Under the pieces are notes generated by a model, which did no database searches, was not told where the DNA came from, and worked only from the letters and a program-made list of their open reading frames with translations. 64,000 nucleotides of DNA from JAGNKE01 sp964583335 (GTDB lineage: Bacteria > Pseudomonadota > Alphaproteobacteria > Micavibrionales > Micavibrionaceae). Below are positions 40,677 through 50,300 of this stretch, piece by piece. Each line of letters begins with the position of its first letter. The stretch's first letter is position 1. The stretch spans positions 1 to 64,000 of the forward strand of contig CAZOVG010000006.1 in the NCBI GenBank assembly GCA_964583335.1, written 5' to 3'. A program made the position numbers and the translations under genes.

Positions 40677-43406
40677 ATGAAGATCAAATTTGACGCCTCC
40701 CAGCAATACCAGCTCGACGCCATCCAGTCGGTTGTGGATTTGTTCAGCGGTCAGCCTATGGCCGGACAAGAGTTTGAGATCAATTCCACCTTCGGCGCGC
40801 TGAACATGCAGCATTCCACCCTCGGCTTCGGCAACCGCCTGGTGCTGTCGGATGCCAAGCTGCTGGAAAATCTCCATGCCGTGCAGGGTAAAAGCGAGCT
40901 GGAGCCGTCCGAGAAGCTCCTTGGCGATACCGTGGAATACGAAGCCCAGAAGCGCGAATACCGCCTGACCCACGAGGACAAGGAAAATAGCTGGCATGTG
41001 CCGCATTTCTCCGTCGAAATGGAGACAGGCACAGGGAAAACTTATGTTTATCTTCGCAGCATTTTCGAGCTGCATAAAAACTACGGCTTTACCAAATTCA
41101 TCATCGTCGTGCCGACCGTGGCGATCCGCGAGGGCGTGAAAACCAGCATCGACCTGACGGCGGAGCATTTCAAAACGCTTTACGACAACACGCCGATCAA
41201 CTCCTGGGTCTATGATTCCAAATACGCCTCGCGCCTGCGCGACTATGCCGCCAGCAACCAGATTCAAATTCTAATCATCAATATCGACGCCTTTAATAAG
41301 AAGGACATTGCTGTCATCCATAACGAGCGCGATCAAACGTCTGGCAGGAAGCCCATTGAATTCATCCAGGCGTGTAATCCCATCGTCATCCTTGATGAGC
41401 CGCAAAATATGGAATCCGAGATTGCGCGGGAAGCCATTGCCAGCCTCAACCCGCTTTGTACGCTGCGCTATTCCGCCACGCACCGCAATCCGTACAACGT
41501 CATTTACCGTCTCGGCCCCGTTAAAGCCTATGATCTGGGGCTGGTAAAACGGATCGAGGTTGATTCCGTCCTTGAAGACCCCAATTTCAACAAACCCTTC
41601 ATTCAGGTGCAGAGCGTTCAGAATGCCAGCAAGAGCAAGATCGTCGCCAAGATCACCGTGGACATTGAAGGAAAATCTGGCCCGCAACGCAAGACTATCA
41701 AGGTCGAAAAGCGCGGTGATGATCTCCACCATCTGACAAAGCGCGATGGCTACAAAGGTTATATCGTCGAGGAAATCCGCACCGATTATAAAACCGTGTC
41801 TTTCTCAAACGGCATTACGCTGGAGGAAGGGCAAACCCATGGCGGGCAGACCGATGACCGGATGCGCGTCCAGATCAAAGAAACGGTCAAAGAGCATTTC
41901 GAGAAAGAACTGCACATTTCCAAACTGCCCGAAGGTCAGCGGATCAAGGTGCTGTCGCTGTTCTTTATCGATCGCGTATCAAATTACCGCCTGGATGACG
42001 GCGGCAAAGGCAAAATTGCCCTGTGGTTTGAAGAAGCCTATGAGGAACTCCGTAAGCATGAGCGTTATAAAGGCTTGAATATGCCTTCCGTTGGCAGCGT
42101 CCATGACGGGTATTTCGCTAAAGATAAAAAGGGCAATTATAAAGACTCGCGGGAAAGCACGGAAAATCAGGAAGACCGTGACGCCTATGCCATCATCATG
42201 CAGGACAAAACGCGCCTGTTATCCTTTGGCGAGCCGCTCAAATTCATTTTCAGCCACAGCGCGCTGCGCGAAGGCTGGGACAACCCGAACGTATTCCAGA
42301 TTTGCACGTTGAATGAAACGCGCTCGGAGATGAAAAAACGCCAGGAAATCGGACGTGGTCTCCGCTTGCCTGTGCGGGAGAACGGGGAGCGGTGCTTCGA
42401 TCAAACTATCAACCGCCTCACGGTTGTTGCCAACGAAAGCTACGAAGATTTTGCCCGCAATCTCCAGAACGAAATCGAGGAAGAAACAGGCGAGAAATTT
42501 GAGGGGCGCGTCAAGAACAAACGGGATCGTCAGCGTGTCCAGCTCAAGAAAGGCTGGCGTCTCGATCCAAACTTCATCGAAATCTGGAACCGCATCAAGC
42601 ACAAGACCCGTTATGCCGTCCGCTATTCGACGGATGATCTGGTAAAACAAAGCGCCAAGGAACTAGCCAAGGGCGCAGCCATCCAGGCTCCGAAATTCAC
42701 CGTGCGCAAGAGCGAGGTTGTTACCACGAAAGCGGGATTGGAAACGGAGCTGCGTTCCGCCCGTGACGAATTTATCGAGCATTCCCATGACAGGCTGCCC
42801 GATCTGATCGGTTACCTCCAGTCAAAGACGGAGCTGACCCGTGGCACGCTGGCGCGGATCATTATTGAATCGGGACGTATCGGGGAAATCGACAAAAACC
42901 CGCAGGAATTTTTAGAGCAGACGCTGGAGGCCATTCAGCGCACGCTACGCAAGCTCATGGTCGATGGCATTAAATACGAAAAAATCGACGGCGATGAGTA
43001 TGAAATGATGCTGTTCGAAGAGCATTACGAGCATAAGGAAATTTACAGCTATCTGGATCGCCTGCTGGAAGTTGACCATTCCATCGTCAATTATCTCGAA
43101 TATGACTCGGAAACAGAAAAGAAATTTGCCGAAACGCTGGACAAGCGCCCTGACATCAAACTGTTCTTTAAAATGCCTGGATGGTTTTTTGTTAGAACGC
43201 CACTCGGCAATTACAATCCCGATTGGGCGATTGTGAAGGAAGAGCAGAATAACTTCCTGAAGCTATATCTGGTGCGCGAGACAAAAGGCACGAAGAGCAA
43301 GGACAATCTGCGCTCAAGCGAAGAAATGAAAATCGACTGCGGCTTTGCCCATTTCAGGGAATTGAATGTCGATTTCAACTGGATCAAGAGCGCAGACGAG
43401 GTTTAA
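40677..43406 (+). CDS. res: type III restriction endonuclease (Res)
   Basis: 909 residues, nine bases after mod. Superfamily 2 helicase motifs: VEMETGTGKTYVYL (113-126), FIIVVPTVAIREG, DEAD-like VILDEPQNME (237-246), LRYSATHR (263-270) and HSALREGWDNPNVFQIC, QEIGRGLRLP. The C-terminal PD-(D/E)XK nuclease reads YNPDWAIVKEE followed by YLVRETKGT. Together with Mod it cuts unmethylated DNA after ATP-driven long-range communication between two sites. Its stop codon touches the stop codon of the opposite-strand prophage lysis gene with no base between. Confidence 0.92.
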   Translation: MKIKFDASQQYQLDAIQSVVDLFSGQPMAGQEFEINSTFGALNMQHSTLGFGNRLVLSDAKLLENLHAVQGKSELEPSEKLLGDTVEYEAQKREYRLTHEDKENSWHVPHFSVEMETGTGKTYVYLRSIFELHKNYGFTKFIIVVPTVAIREGVKTSIDLTAEHFKTLYDNTPINSWVYDSKYASRLRDYAASNQIQILIINIDAFNKKDIAVIHNERDQTSGRKPIEFIQACNPIVILDEPQNMESEIAREAIASLNPLCTLRYSATHRNPYNVIYRLGPVKAYDLGLVKRIEVDSVLEDPNFNKPFIQVQSVQNASKSKIVAKITVDIEGKSGPQRKTIKVEKRGDDLHHLTKRDGYKGYIVEEIRTDYKTVSFSNGITLEEGQTHGGQTDDRMRVQIKETVKEHFEKELHISKLPEGQRIKVLSLFFIDRVSNYRLDDGGKGKIALWFEEAYEELRKHERYKGLNMPSVGSVHDGYFAKDKKGNYKDSRESTENQEDRDAYAIIMQDKTRLLSFGEPLKFIFSHSALREGWDNPNVFQICTLNETRSEMKKRQEIGRGLRLPVRENGERCFDQTINRLTVVANESYEDFARNLQNEIEEETGEKFEGRVKNKRDRQRVQLKKGWRLDPNFIEIWNRIKHKTRYAVRYSTDDLVKQSAKELAKGAAIQAPKFTVRKSEVVTTKAGLETELRSARDEFIEHSHDRLPDLIGYLQSKTELTRGTLARIIIESGRIGEIDKNPQEFLEQTLEAIQRTLRKLMVDGIKYEKIDGDEYEMMLFEEHYEHKEIYSYLDRLLEVDHSIVNYLEYDSETEKKFAETLDKRPDIKLFFKMPGWFFVRTPLGNYNPDWAIVKEEQNNFLKLYLVRETKGTKSKDNLRSSEEMKIDCGFAHFRELNVDFNWIKSADEV

Positions 43407-43640
43407 TCACGGGCATTGCCGGAGCTGCTGCCTGATCATGGCGTAGTCCTGCAAAACTGATGGAAATGCCGCATCGGTGGGCGCGGCCTCAATCTCATCC
43501 GCCAGCTTGCGCTGAAATTCCCGATCATATTTTTTGATTGGCGGGCAAACGCAGGCCGAATCAGAATTTGCCGTCGCGCAGGCGGTTAACAAGCTCACCG
43601 CGATTGCGAGGGGCATCCAGCGTCGCACGAAGTTGGGCAT
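43407..43640 (-). CDS. outer-membrane spanin (Rz1-like)
   Basis: 77 residues. The signal sequence ends in the lipobox LTAC (about residues 18-21), then a short Cys/Pro-containing part (SACVCPPIKKYD). Its start overlaps the end of the 43561-43800 gene in another frame, the classical Rz/Rz1 arrangement. It would join the inner-membrane spanin to fuse the two membranes at lysis. It is longer than lambda Rz1 and not notably Pro-rich, so the call rests on lipobox, size and overlap. Confidence 0.7.
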   Translation of the reverse strand: MPNFVRRWMPLAIAVSLLTACATANSDSACVCPPIKKYDREFQRKLADEIEAAPTDAAFPSVLQDYAMIRQQLRQCP

Positions 43641-43800
43641 CTTTCACCTCCAATGACTTCTTGAGTTGATCCACGCGCTCGGCATTACGGCCTGCCTGCC
43701 GCGCACCGAACAGCACCGCTGTCACCGACAATGCCGCCACGCCCCAGCCGATAAGGCGCAGAGCGTTGCCGGAAAGCCAGGCTTTAACAACCGCCCACAT
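43561..43800 (-). CDS. inner-membrane spanin (Rz-like)
   Basis: 79 residues: one N-terminal membrane helix (LRLIGWGVAALSVTAVLFGA) and a coiled-coil periplasmic part (RNAERVDQLKKSLEVKDAQL). It overlaps the Rz1-like gene by 80 bases and its start overlaps the endolysin-like gene. Shorter than lambda Rz but the right topology. Part of the lysis cassette at the end of the late operon. Confidence 0.68.
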   Translation of the reverse strand: MWAVVKAWLSGNALRLIGWGVAALSVTAVLFGARQAGRNAERVDQLKKSLEVKDAQLRATLDAPRNRGELVNRLRDGKF

Positions 43801-44471
43801 CAGCGCAGCCCTTTGCGGTGATCGTCGATCCGCGCCCAGAGCATGACGCCGATGCTAACAAGGGTAACGGCCAGCAGCAGCCATTTGGCGACTTCCAGGT
43901 AAGGCGCAAGGCCCACCAGCGCGTCGCGGGCGGGGTCAATGGTTTGCTGGACGGCCTCCACAACGCCCAGGCCCGCGGTGGCCGCCGTGGCAGCCTGTCC
44001 GCCCTTTACGGTGCGGCTGGCCTGCAAATTGGCTTTCTCAGGCTCTACGCCCGCCAACACCAGCCCCTTGGTCAACTCGACGTCGGTATAGGGTTGCTGG
44101 CCGTTCTCATGCCGGATGATTGCCTTGGCCAGCGGCAGGAGATGATCGAAACGGTGCATGTCGAGGATCTGGTCGGCATCCTGTCCCGTGTCCGCCGCCA
44201 CAGCCCTTATATACGCATTCGTGTTGTTTTCGTTCGGGGGTGCCCAGCGAGAAATTATCTGGCGGATGGTGCGTAGGCCATGCTTGTCCTGATACGCAAT
44301 CAAGGTGCGTGCCAGCGCACGGATGCCGTAAATGGCCGATTTAAACGTGAAGAATTCCACGTCACCTTGGCGCTCCGCCAAACCTTGCCATGGATCGCCA
44401 TTGCGGCGAAGATTGCCAGGGTTGTTGTTGCGGATGCCACGCGGCGTGCGTTCGGAAGCTGATACCGTCAT
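43800..44471 (-). CDS. endolysin-like phage protein with C-terminal membrane anchor
   Basis: 223 residues from the ATG at 44471 (CAGGAG just upstream on the minus strand); reading back to 44570 would overlap the previous gene. It opens RGIRNNNPGNLRRNGDPWQGL, a segment typical of phage muralytic or structural proteins with a lysozyme-like fold (P5-like), followed by GIRALARTLIAYQDKHGL and RWAPPNENNTNAYI. Near the C-terminus is a membrane helix (AKWLLLAVTLVSIGVML). Position next to a holin-like gene and the spanin pair supports a role in host lysis; the catalytic Glu is not certain. Confidence 0.72.
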   Translation of the reverse strand: MTVSASERTPRGIRNNNPGNLRRNGDPWQGLAERQGDVEFFTFKSAIYGIRALARTLIAYQDKHGLRTIRQIISRWAPPNENNTNAYIRAVAADTGQDADQILDMHRFDHLLPLAKAIIRHENGQQPYTDVELTKGLVLAGVEPEKANLQASRTVKGGQAATAATAGLGVVEAVQQTIDPARDALVGLAPYLEVAKWLLLAVTLVSIGVMLWARIDDHRKGLR

Positions 44472-44487
44472 TATTTTCTCCTGTCTG

Positions 44488-44775
44488 TCAGCGGTTAAAA
44501 AAAGGTTTGATAATCTGTTCGAGCAGCGCGCCCGCGATGGCACCCAGCGCAAGCACAACGGCAAAACCACCTTTCCAGCGGTTGGCCATGCGATCGAGGT
44601 CGGCCAGCTTGGTATCCATGCCCTCGACCTTGGTTTTCAGTTCTGTAATGGCCGTGGTCAGGGTCTGGACTTGGGCTTCCAGCCTGCCGATGGCACGGAA
44701 GTATTCCGGTTCCGTCATGGGCGTGTTCTCCTGTTCCCGCCCGTTATGGGCAGGGTTTTGGTTCTGGTTTTTCAT
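44488..44775 (-). CDS. holin-like small coiled-coil membrane protein
   Basis: 95 residues: a polar N-terminus, a coiled coil (AIGRLEAQVQTLTTAITELKTK to KLADLD) and one C-terminal membrane helix (GFAVVLALGAIAGALLEQI). Small coiled-coil proteins with one tail helix at this place in alphaproteobacterial phages are often candidates for holins or lysis helpers. There is no direct proof from sequence. It precedes the endolysin-like gene by 16 bases. Confidence 0.55.
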   Translation of the reverse strand: MKNQNQNPAHNGREQENTPMTEPEYFRAIGRLEAQVQTLTTAITELKTKVEGMDTKLADLDRMANRWKGGFAVVLALGAIAGALLEQIIKPFFNR

Positions 44776-44787
44776 GGGTGGCTCCGT

Positions 44788-45615
44788 TTATCCGGCGACG
44801 ACGATCAGCATGCCGCCTTGTCCTGTGGACGGGGGTGACCCGTTCCGGCGCACAACTTCAACAGCAAGCTGGCTCAGACGAAGATTGCCGCTTGTAGCGC
44901 GACGTACAGTTTCAACAGCAAGCTGGCTAACTTGCAGGCGTGCCTCTGTCGGGCGGCGCAATGTTTCAACTGCGACCTGGCTGACGCGCAGAACGGGGTT
45001 ATCAACCAGCGTGAAGGTATCGGAAAAATCAAAATATCCGACACCGCCATCTGCCGCACCGCCGCTGCTCAGGTCGGAACCACTGCCGCCATACCAGATC
45101 GTTCCCGTACGGCTGGTGGTGACCGTGTTTCGAGAACGGTAACCGATCTCGACAACGATGCGGTCGCCCGTCAGCGCAGCAACGGCAGTTAAGGTCGCGG
45201 CTGCCGACAGAGCCTTGCCCAGCGCCGTCGTTCCCCATTCATTGGTGTCAGGATCGGCATAGTTGGCGAGCAATGTGCCGCGCAGATTGTCGGTGTCGCC
45301 CTGCGTGACAAAAATGTGAAGGTAATACGCCATATCGGCGGCAGCGTTGGATTCCTGCACGCCCATCATAAGGTTCAGCGTGCCGGAAAAATTATGATCC
45401 GCCGCCAGCGGTGCAGATACGCAGCGCAGAAGCAGAACATCGTAATCGGCTGAGGAGACGGTTTCCGCGCTGCCGATAGACAACGGCCCTCCCAAACCGG
45501 ACAAATCCTTGGCACCCATGCCGCAAATGGCATGGCCTGTGGTTTTCTCCCACGCGCCACGGATCGTCGCCGGAGTGTATGCAACTCCGACGGCGGATGG
45601 ATAGAGCTTGGTCAT
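44788..45615 (-). CDS. phage virion protein with VSQ-AVE repeats
   Basis: 275 residues. The N-terminal 200 residues look like a beta-rich lectin-like or fibre domain (WEKTTGHAICGMGAKD, FSGTLNLMMGVQESN, GDRIVVEIGYRSRN). Residues 209-259 contain three copies of a 16-19-residue repeat with the core VSQ-x-AVE-x-xRR. The end is Gly/Pro-rich. Proteins with this repeat occur in tail tips or side fibres of many siphoviruses; receptor contact is inferred from position after the hub. Confidence 0.65.
   Translation of the reverse strand: MTKLYPSAVGVAYTPATIRGAWEKTTGHAICGMGAKDLSGLGGPLSIGSAETVSSADYDVLLLRCVSAPLAADHNFSGTLNLMMGVQESNAAADMAYYLHIFVTQGDTDNLRGTLLANYADPDTNEWGTTALGKALSAAATLTAVAALTGDRIVVEIGYRSRNTVTTSRTGTIWYGGSGSDLSSGGAADGGVGYFDFSDTFTLVDNPVLRVSQVAVETLRRPTEARLQVSQLAVETVRRATSGNLRLSQLAVEVVRRNGSPPSTGQGGMLIVVAG
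44839..44991 (-). repeat. three tandem coding repeats, VSQ-AVE type
   Basis: The coded copies are LRVSQVAVETLRRPTEA, LQVSQLAVETVRRATSG and LRLSQLAVEVVRRNGSP, with spacing of 18-19 codons. The DNA copies share long stretches (TTTCAACAGCAAGCTGGCT in + orientation occurs near 44860 and again near 44912), which suggests recent duplication or gene-conversion. Confidence 0.75.
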
Positions 45616-45617
45616 TA

Positions 45618-46643
45618 TTATGCCTGTACCTTGTAGCCGAATTCAGCCGTGTTGATTTCGCTTTCCGTCCATGCGGTGGTGGTATCGGGGTTTTTCTCGA
45701 TGATCTGGCGATAAACCCGATAATCGGTGCCGACGTTCTGGGAATCGCCCTCGTAATCGTTGCCGGATACCCGCGTCAGGGAACGGAGCGTGCGCCCACC
45801 CGCATCGTCCTTGCGCGCGGCCATGTTGACCTGGACACCGAAGATGGTTCCCGTGATCGCCGGAAGATTCCCGCAATCGAGCGTGTCACGCTGTCCAACC
45901 GTGTTGCTGTGGTTGTAGGTGGAATCGCTATCCAGCGTCGTGTCGTCAAGGTTGTCCCAGTTGCTGGCGCTTCCAACTTTGCTGAATTCTGAATAGTTTC
46001 CAGCACCGATGGGTCGCACCGTATCAACGCGCACATCACCGAGGAAGGTGTTGTTGGCGCTGCCTGTGCTATCGCAGACATACAGATCGTCGATGGCGTT
46101 GTCAGAGCCGCGGCCCCAGACCTGGATGCGGGCAACGGTCGAGAGCGTGGAGGATTGCTTGGTATCACCCGTGAAGTTGATCCAGGTGCTTTCGTTGACG
46201 CGCACCTCCCAATTCCCGCCGCTATCCGCGACCGTGAGCTTCACCTCGATATAGTTCCAGGTCAGGATCGGCAGCGCGTTGGTAGATGTCGCCAGCAAGG
46301 TGCCGCTTGTCACGGAGTTGCGGTAAACACGGATCGTGCCATCGTTTCCGATGGAAAGCGCGCCTTGGATGGTGCCAGCTTCATCGGTAAAACGCAGCAG
46401 TTCTGTCGTTTCCGTGGAGAGCAAATAAAGGCCAAAACCGATGATCCACGTCGATTGCGGATCAAAGGTCAGGCCGATGAAATCAGCCGAGGTACGGAAC
46501 AGTAAAGCCGTGCTGCCGGAGCGGCGACCCGTTGTGGTCGTGATGCCGCTCGACCCGCCGCTGTCATTATAAGAGGTATATTTAAGCGGGAGCTGGCTGG
46601 GGATCGCATAATGATCAAAGCCGTCGATGAAGCGCAATGCCAT
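45618..46643 (-). CDS. phage tail protein with concanavalin A-like domain
   Basis: 341 residues. The start FIDGFDHYAIPSQLPLKYTS, a central IIGFGLYLL ... LLRFTDEAGTIQGAL ... WNYIEVKLTVADSGGNWEVRV and DDLYVCDSTG fit the jelly-roll (LamG/concanavalin A-like) domains found in phage tail fibres. After it is a second part (GNYSEFSKVGSASNWDNLDD to SLTRVSGNDYEGDSQ). It probably binds a surface sugar. Between the DUF2793-like gene and the repeat-bearing virion gene. Confidence 0.65.
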   Translation of the reverse strand: MALRFIDGFDHYAIPSQLPLKYTSYNDSGGSSGITTTTGRRSGSTALLFRTSADFIGLTFDPQSTWIIGFGLYLLSTETTELLRFTDEAGTIQGALSIGNDGTIRVYRNSVTSGTLLATSTNALPILTWNYIEVKLTVADSGGNWEVRVNESTWINFTGDTKQSSTLSTVARIQVWGRGSDNAIDDLYVCDSTGSANNTFLGDVRVDTVRPIGAGNYSEFSKVGSASNWDNLDDTTLDSDSTYNHSNTVGQRDTLDCGNLPAITGTIFGVQVNMAARKDDAGGRTLRSLTRVSGNDYEGDSQNVGTDYRVYRQIIEKNPDTTTAWTESEINTAEFGYKVQA

Positions 46644-46654
46644 GTGTTTTCTCC

Positions 46655-47386
46655 TTAAAGTCGAATGCCTGCCAGCGCGAAACCGATATCGGCCAGCGTG
46701 CTGTCTGCTGGGCTGGGCGCGATGATGGTCAGTACGTCGCCTGCTGCAAAATCTGTGAGCGTGGCCGCCGTGAATGTCGGCGTGCTGACACCCGCCGCGA
46801 ATTGCATCGTGGCGAATTGCGTACCGTTCTTGCGAATTGAAAACGTCGCCGTCGCGCCAGATGCCGTTCCGGCCACACCACGGCTGTTGGCCATGCCTGC
46901 CGGAAAACGCACCGCGCGCGGTATGGGATAGCGCAACACGACCGCGCCGCCCGTAGGAATGCCCGCCAGCGTCCCGCCAATATCATAAGGGATGGTTGCT
47001 CCCACGGAGGTTTCGGCCACGATCTGAAAGGTCGTGCCATCACAATAAAGCAGCTTTCGTTCGCCAACCCCTACGGAAATGGGCGTGCCGGACGGTGTTT
47101 TCACCGAAAGCGTGAAGCCGCCCGTGGTGGCGTTTTCCACCATCAGCAGTTTTGTTTTAGCCGGAATGGTGATCGTCCGACCCACCGTCAACGTACCTGT
47201 GAATCTCATCGACAACGTGCCGAGCATTTGCGCATCGGTGAGCGTGGTGTCCACATCGGCGATGGCAATGCTGGCAAGCTGACATAGCGCCTTGTCCAGC
47301 GCGTCGAAGGCGGCATTGGCCGTAACTTCTTTCTGTGCTTGGTTTGCGGCGATATGGTCGATCAATAAGTTGGGTGTTGTTGGCAT
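46655..47386 (-). CDS. DUF2793-like phage tail protein
   Basis: 243 residues. The opening NLLIDHIAANQAQKEVTANAAFDALD is the signature seen in DUF2793 proteins, which lie after the tail hub gene in alphaproteobacterial phages and gene transfer agents. The rest is beta-rich with many Thr, Gly and Ala (FTGTLTVGRTITIPAKTKLL, GERKLLYCDGTTFQIVAE), in line with a fibre or tip part. Exact role unknown. Confidence 0.72.
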   Translation of the reverse strand: MPTTPNLLIDHIAANQAQKEVTANAAFDALDKALCQLASIAIADVDTTLTDAQMLGTLSMRFTGTLTVGRTITIPAKTKLLMVENATTGGFTLSVKTPSGTPISVGVGERKLLYCDGTTFQIVAETSVGATIPYDIGGTLAGIPTGGAVVLRYPIPRAVRFPAGMANSRGVAGTASGATATFSIRKNGTQFATMQFAAGVSTPTFTAATLTDFAAGDVLTIIAPSPADSTLADIGFALAGIRL

Positions 47387-47397
47387 GGTTTTTTCCC

Positions 47398-50300
47398 TTA
47401 GAGAGTGACTTGCGCAGCCTGACCACGCCCGACTACGGCGTTGAGCTGGTAAACAGCGATGGTGACGGCGCTTTGGGCAACGCCGAAATCAGTCACCTGA
47501 TCGGCGGCGCTATAAACAAGGCTTGGCGTCATGGCCGTGATCGTGCGCTTCACCGTGGTGCCGGACAGGATGTCGATGGCGTAGTTTTCGTTGGCTTCGA
47601 AAAGCGGAACGTCGGTTCCGTCCTGCCATTCGCCATACCAGCGTGTGCGCCGTTTCCAGGTCACGGTCAGGTTACCGCTGCCATCGCGCGCGCCTTTGAC
47701 TTGGACAGGTGAAAAGCAGCGCAGGCTATTGGCATTGAATATGAAAGGCGTGGACGGCGCGTCATCCCAATTTCCACCATCCGGAATACCCTTGTAATAG
47801 GATGTCCGGCTGATCTCGGTCATCGGCAATGGCGCGCGATAGACGCCGTCATTCACCAGCAACAGAAAACGCTCTCCCATTGTGTGGGAGGCCATGGCCC
47901 ATTCCGTGCCGCGCCGACCGCGCAGCAGGCCGGACAGCTCGTAAAGGCCGCTGGCCAGTACCGTGGCATTGCGCCATTGAATAACCTCGTTGCCCAGCAA
48001 CGCCACGTTCGCCCAATTCAAGACCTCCAGCGCCGTCTTGCTGTCGAGCGTTCCTTGCGTCAGCGCAATCTGCACCTTGCTGGTTTCGTCCCATGTCCAC
48101 GGGCTTTCGACATTGGGCAGAACGGTGGCCGCCCAGCCGAAGGTGGGGCCATCATTGCCCGTGCCGAGAACCTCCCAGGACAATTCGTCCGGAGAGCGAT
48201 ACATCGATGCGCCCGTAACAGTGTTGTCGCGGAAGCCGAAAGCGTAATACATGCCGAGCGTGTCATCCTCATAGCGTAGCATGGGCAAATCCATGAGGAA
48301 TAACGGCGTCGGCCCCGCCAGGCCAATCGGCACGGAAGGAAGTCCGCCACCGGAACCCGTGGAATTTGAGATATAAACGATCTCGTCTTCCGCCACAGCT
48401 TCGCAGGACACGACGTTGTTGCCGCCAAAATCCACTTTGTTCAGGCGAAGTTTCAGCGACACATCGTCGATATTGACGGTCACAACATCGGCAGGATCAA
48501 GCCGCAGCCATTTTGGCAGCACGCTGAACTTATACTGATTGCGTTCCACCCAGGCATTGTAAAGCGTGCGCTCGGCGATCTGTTTGGCTTCGTCCGGCGT
48601 GAGCGAGATCGAGATTTCCCTGGTCTGCTTTTCCCGCGTGATAATGGCGTCGTTGATGCGGGAAGCATGTTGCGTGTTCGGCTGGTGATCGCGCGTTGGA
48701 TCGACATGCACAATGTCGAGGCGCTGCGGCAATTCCACATCCTGCACACGGGTTTCCGAAAGTCGGGTTGGTTCATCCGACCCGCTGTCATCGGCCCCCA
48801 AATCGTCTTTGCCAATGGTGGCCACGGACGCGCCGCCACGCGGTACAAAACGCAGGATGCCGTCTGTTTCCACGGCATCGATAAAGAACGACCCCAGAAG
48901 CGGCTCCAAAGCCTCCCGTGCGGCCATGCGGCGGCTCACGACATACCCACGCAGGGACTGACTGACGGCGCTGGAAATGACGCTCGTGGGGGCCATGCCA
49001 GCCTTGAGGCAGATATCCGTTAAAACGCCGGACAAGGTGACGGAGTTATTCCCATAACGCTCCAAGGGGTATTTGAATTCGCCGTCATAGGTCATGATGA
49101 TGGCGGAATGCGTGAATTTTTCGTATGTCCCGCCGAGATGGGCGGGAAATGTGGTGGCAAAATCGGTCAAATCAATCCGGCGTTCGACTTTCATCGTGAC
49201 GAGATTGACCAGCGTTACGTCGTAATCAGCCGCCGCCCAATATTTCCCGTTGATCGGATAATTGAAGTCAGACTGGATTCCCCATCCAGCGGGGATGGCG
49301 ACATCATCGCAATGCCCAGCATAGCCGCTGTCCGGATGCCATTTAACAATTCTTCCGCCCAGACCCAGCGTGAAATAAATATGGCCCGTAAAATCATCCC
49401 ACCACACGGTGCGCGGCAACTCGCCATCCGTCCAGGCGGTGCTGCTCCATTCGGTCAGCTCACCCGTGCCAAAACCATTCGGCACGAATTTTCGCACGTA
49501 GCCGCCCGTGACTTGCCAGTAACGACCATACGGATCATCGCACATCGGCCCGCCGAACATGACAGAGGGAAAGTAATCCGACAGGTCAATGATCAGCTTG
49601 AGGTTCGTATCGTAAATCTCGCGCGTACCGTAGCAGAAGATTTTATCACGTCGCACGCAGCCATTGACGCTGAAGCTGATCTTCGGACTGCTGATCGCCA
49701 CGATGCCCAGCGTTTCTGGGTGGCGCTTCACAAGACGCATAGTCACGCCGTAAGCATCCGTCGCGTGGTAATAATAACCCTGGCTGTCGATGCCGCAGAC
49801 ATCGCCGTAAACTTCGTCCGAGTCCGGATAAATAGGAATCCAGTTGGGGTCGGCAAGGCTGCGCTGCAATACAAACCGATTGCTCACGCAATCGTATTTC
49901 CAAACGTGATCCGAACCCGTTCCGATCATTGTGCCGCGCGATTGATCGAGAATACCACCTTCCTTGGTCATCGTCGTTGCAGGCGGGAACATATAAATAT
50001 CGCTTTGCATTGCGCCTTGAGCGACGACTTCCGCGCTGATATTCGGAATGCGGTTAGCAAAATCCTTGAGTTGTAGATCGTCGAATACCAGGTAGCACAT
50101 GCCCCGAAACGCAGGCACATTACCAGCGCCGAGGTGCATTTCTAATGTTGCATCCGGTTCCTCATCTTCGCCGCCGCGATGAATGCGCACGACGCCTGGA
50201 TATTTTTCCGTGGACTGCGTGTTACTGGCGGTCGCATCGTAAATGACCTTCGTGTCCGCCCAGATACGGCGCACGGTTGCCACAGGGCCGACGCACAGGC

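Noticed and set aside
34607..43406. DISARM system
   Set aside because: The SNF2 helicase recalls DrmD, but DrmA, DrmB and DrmC are absent; the methylase and nuclease are type III Mod and Res.
49108..50076. 322-codon plus-strand frame
   Set aside because: Antisense shadow of the tail hub gene; no ribosome binding site or family pattern.
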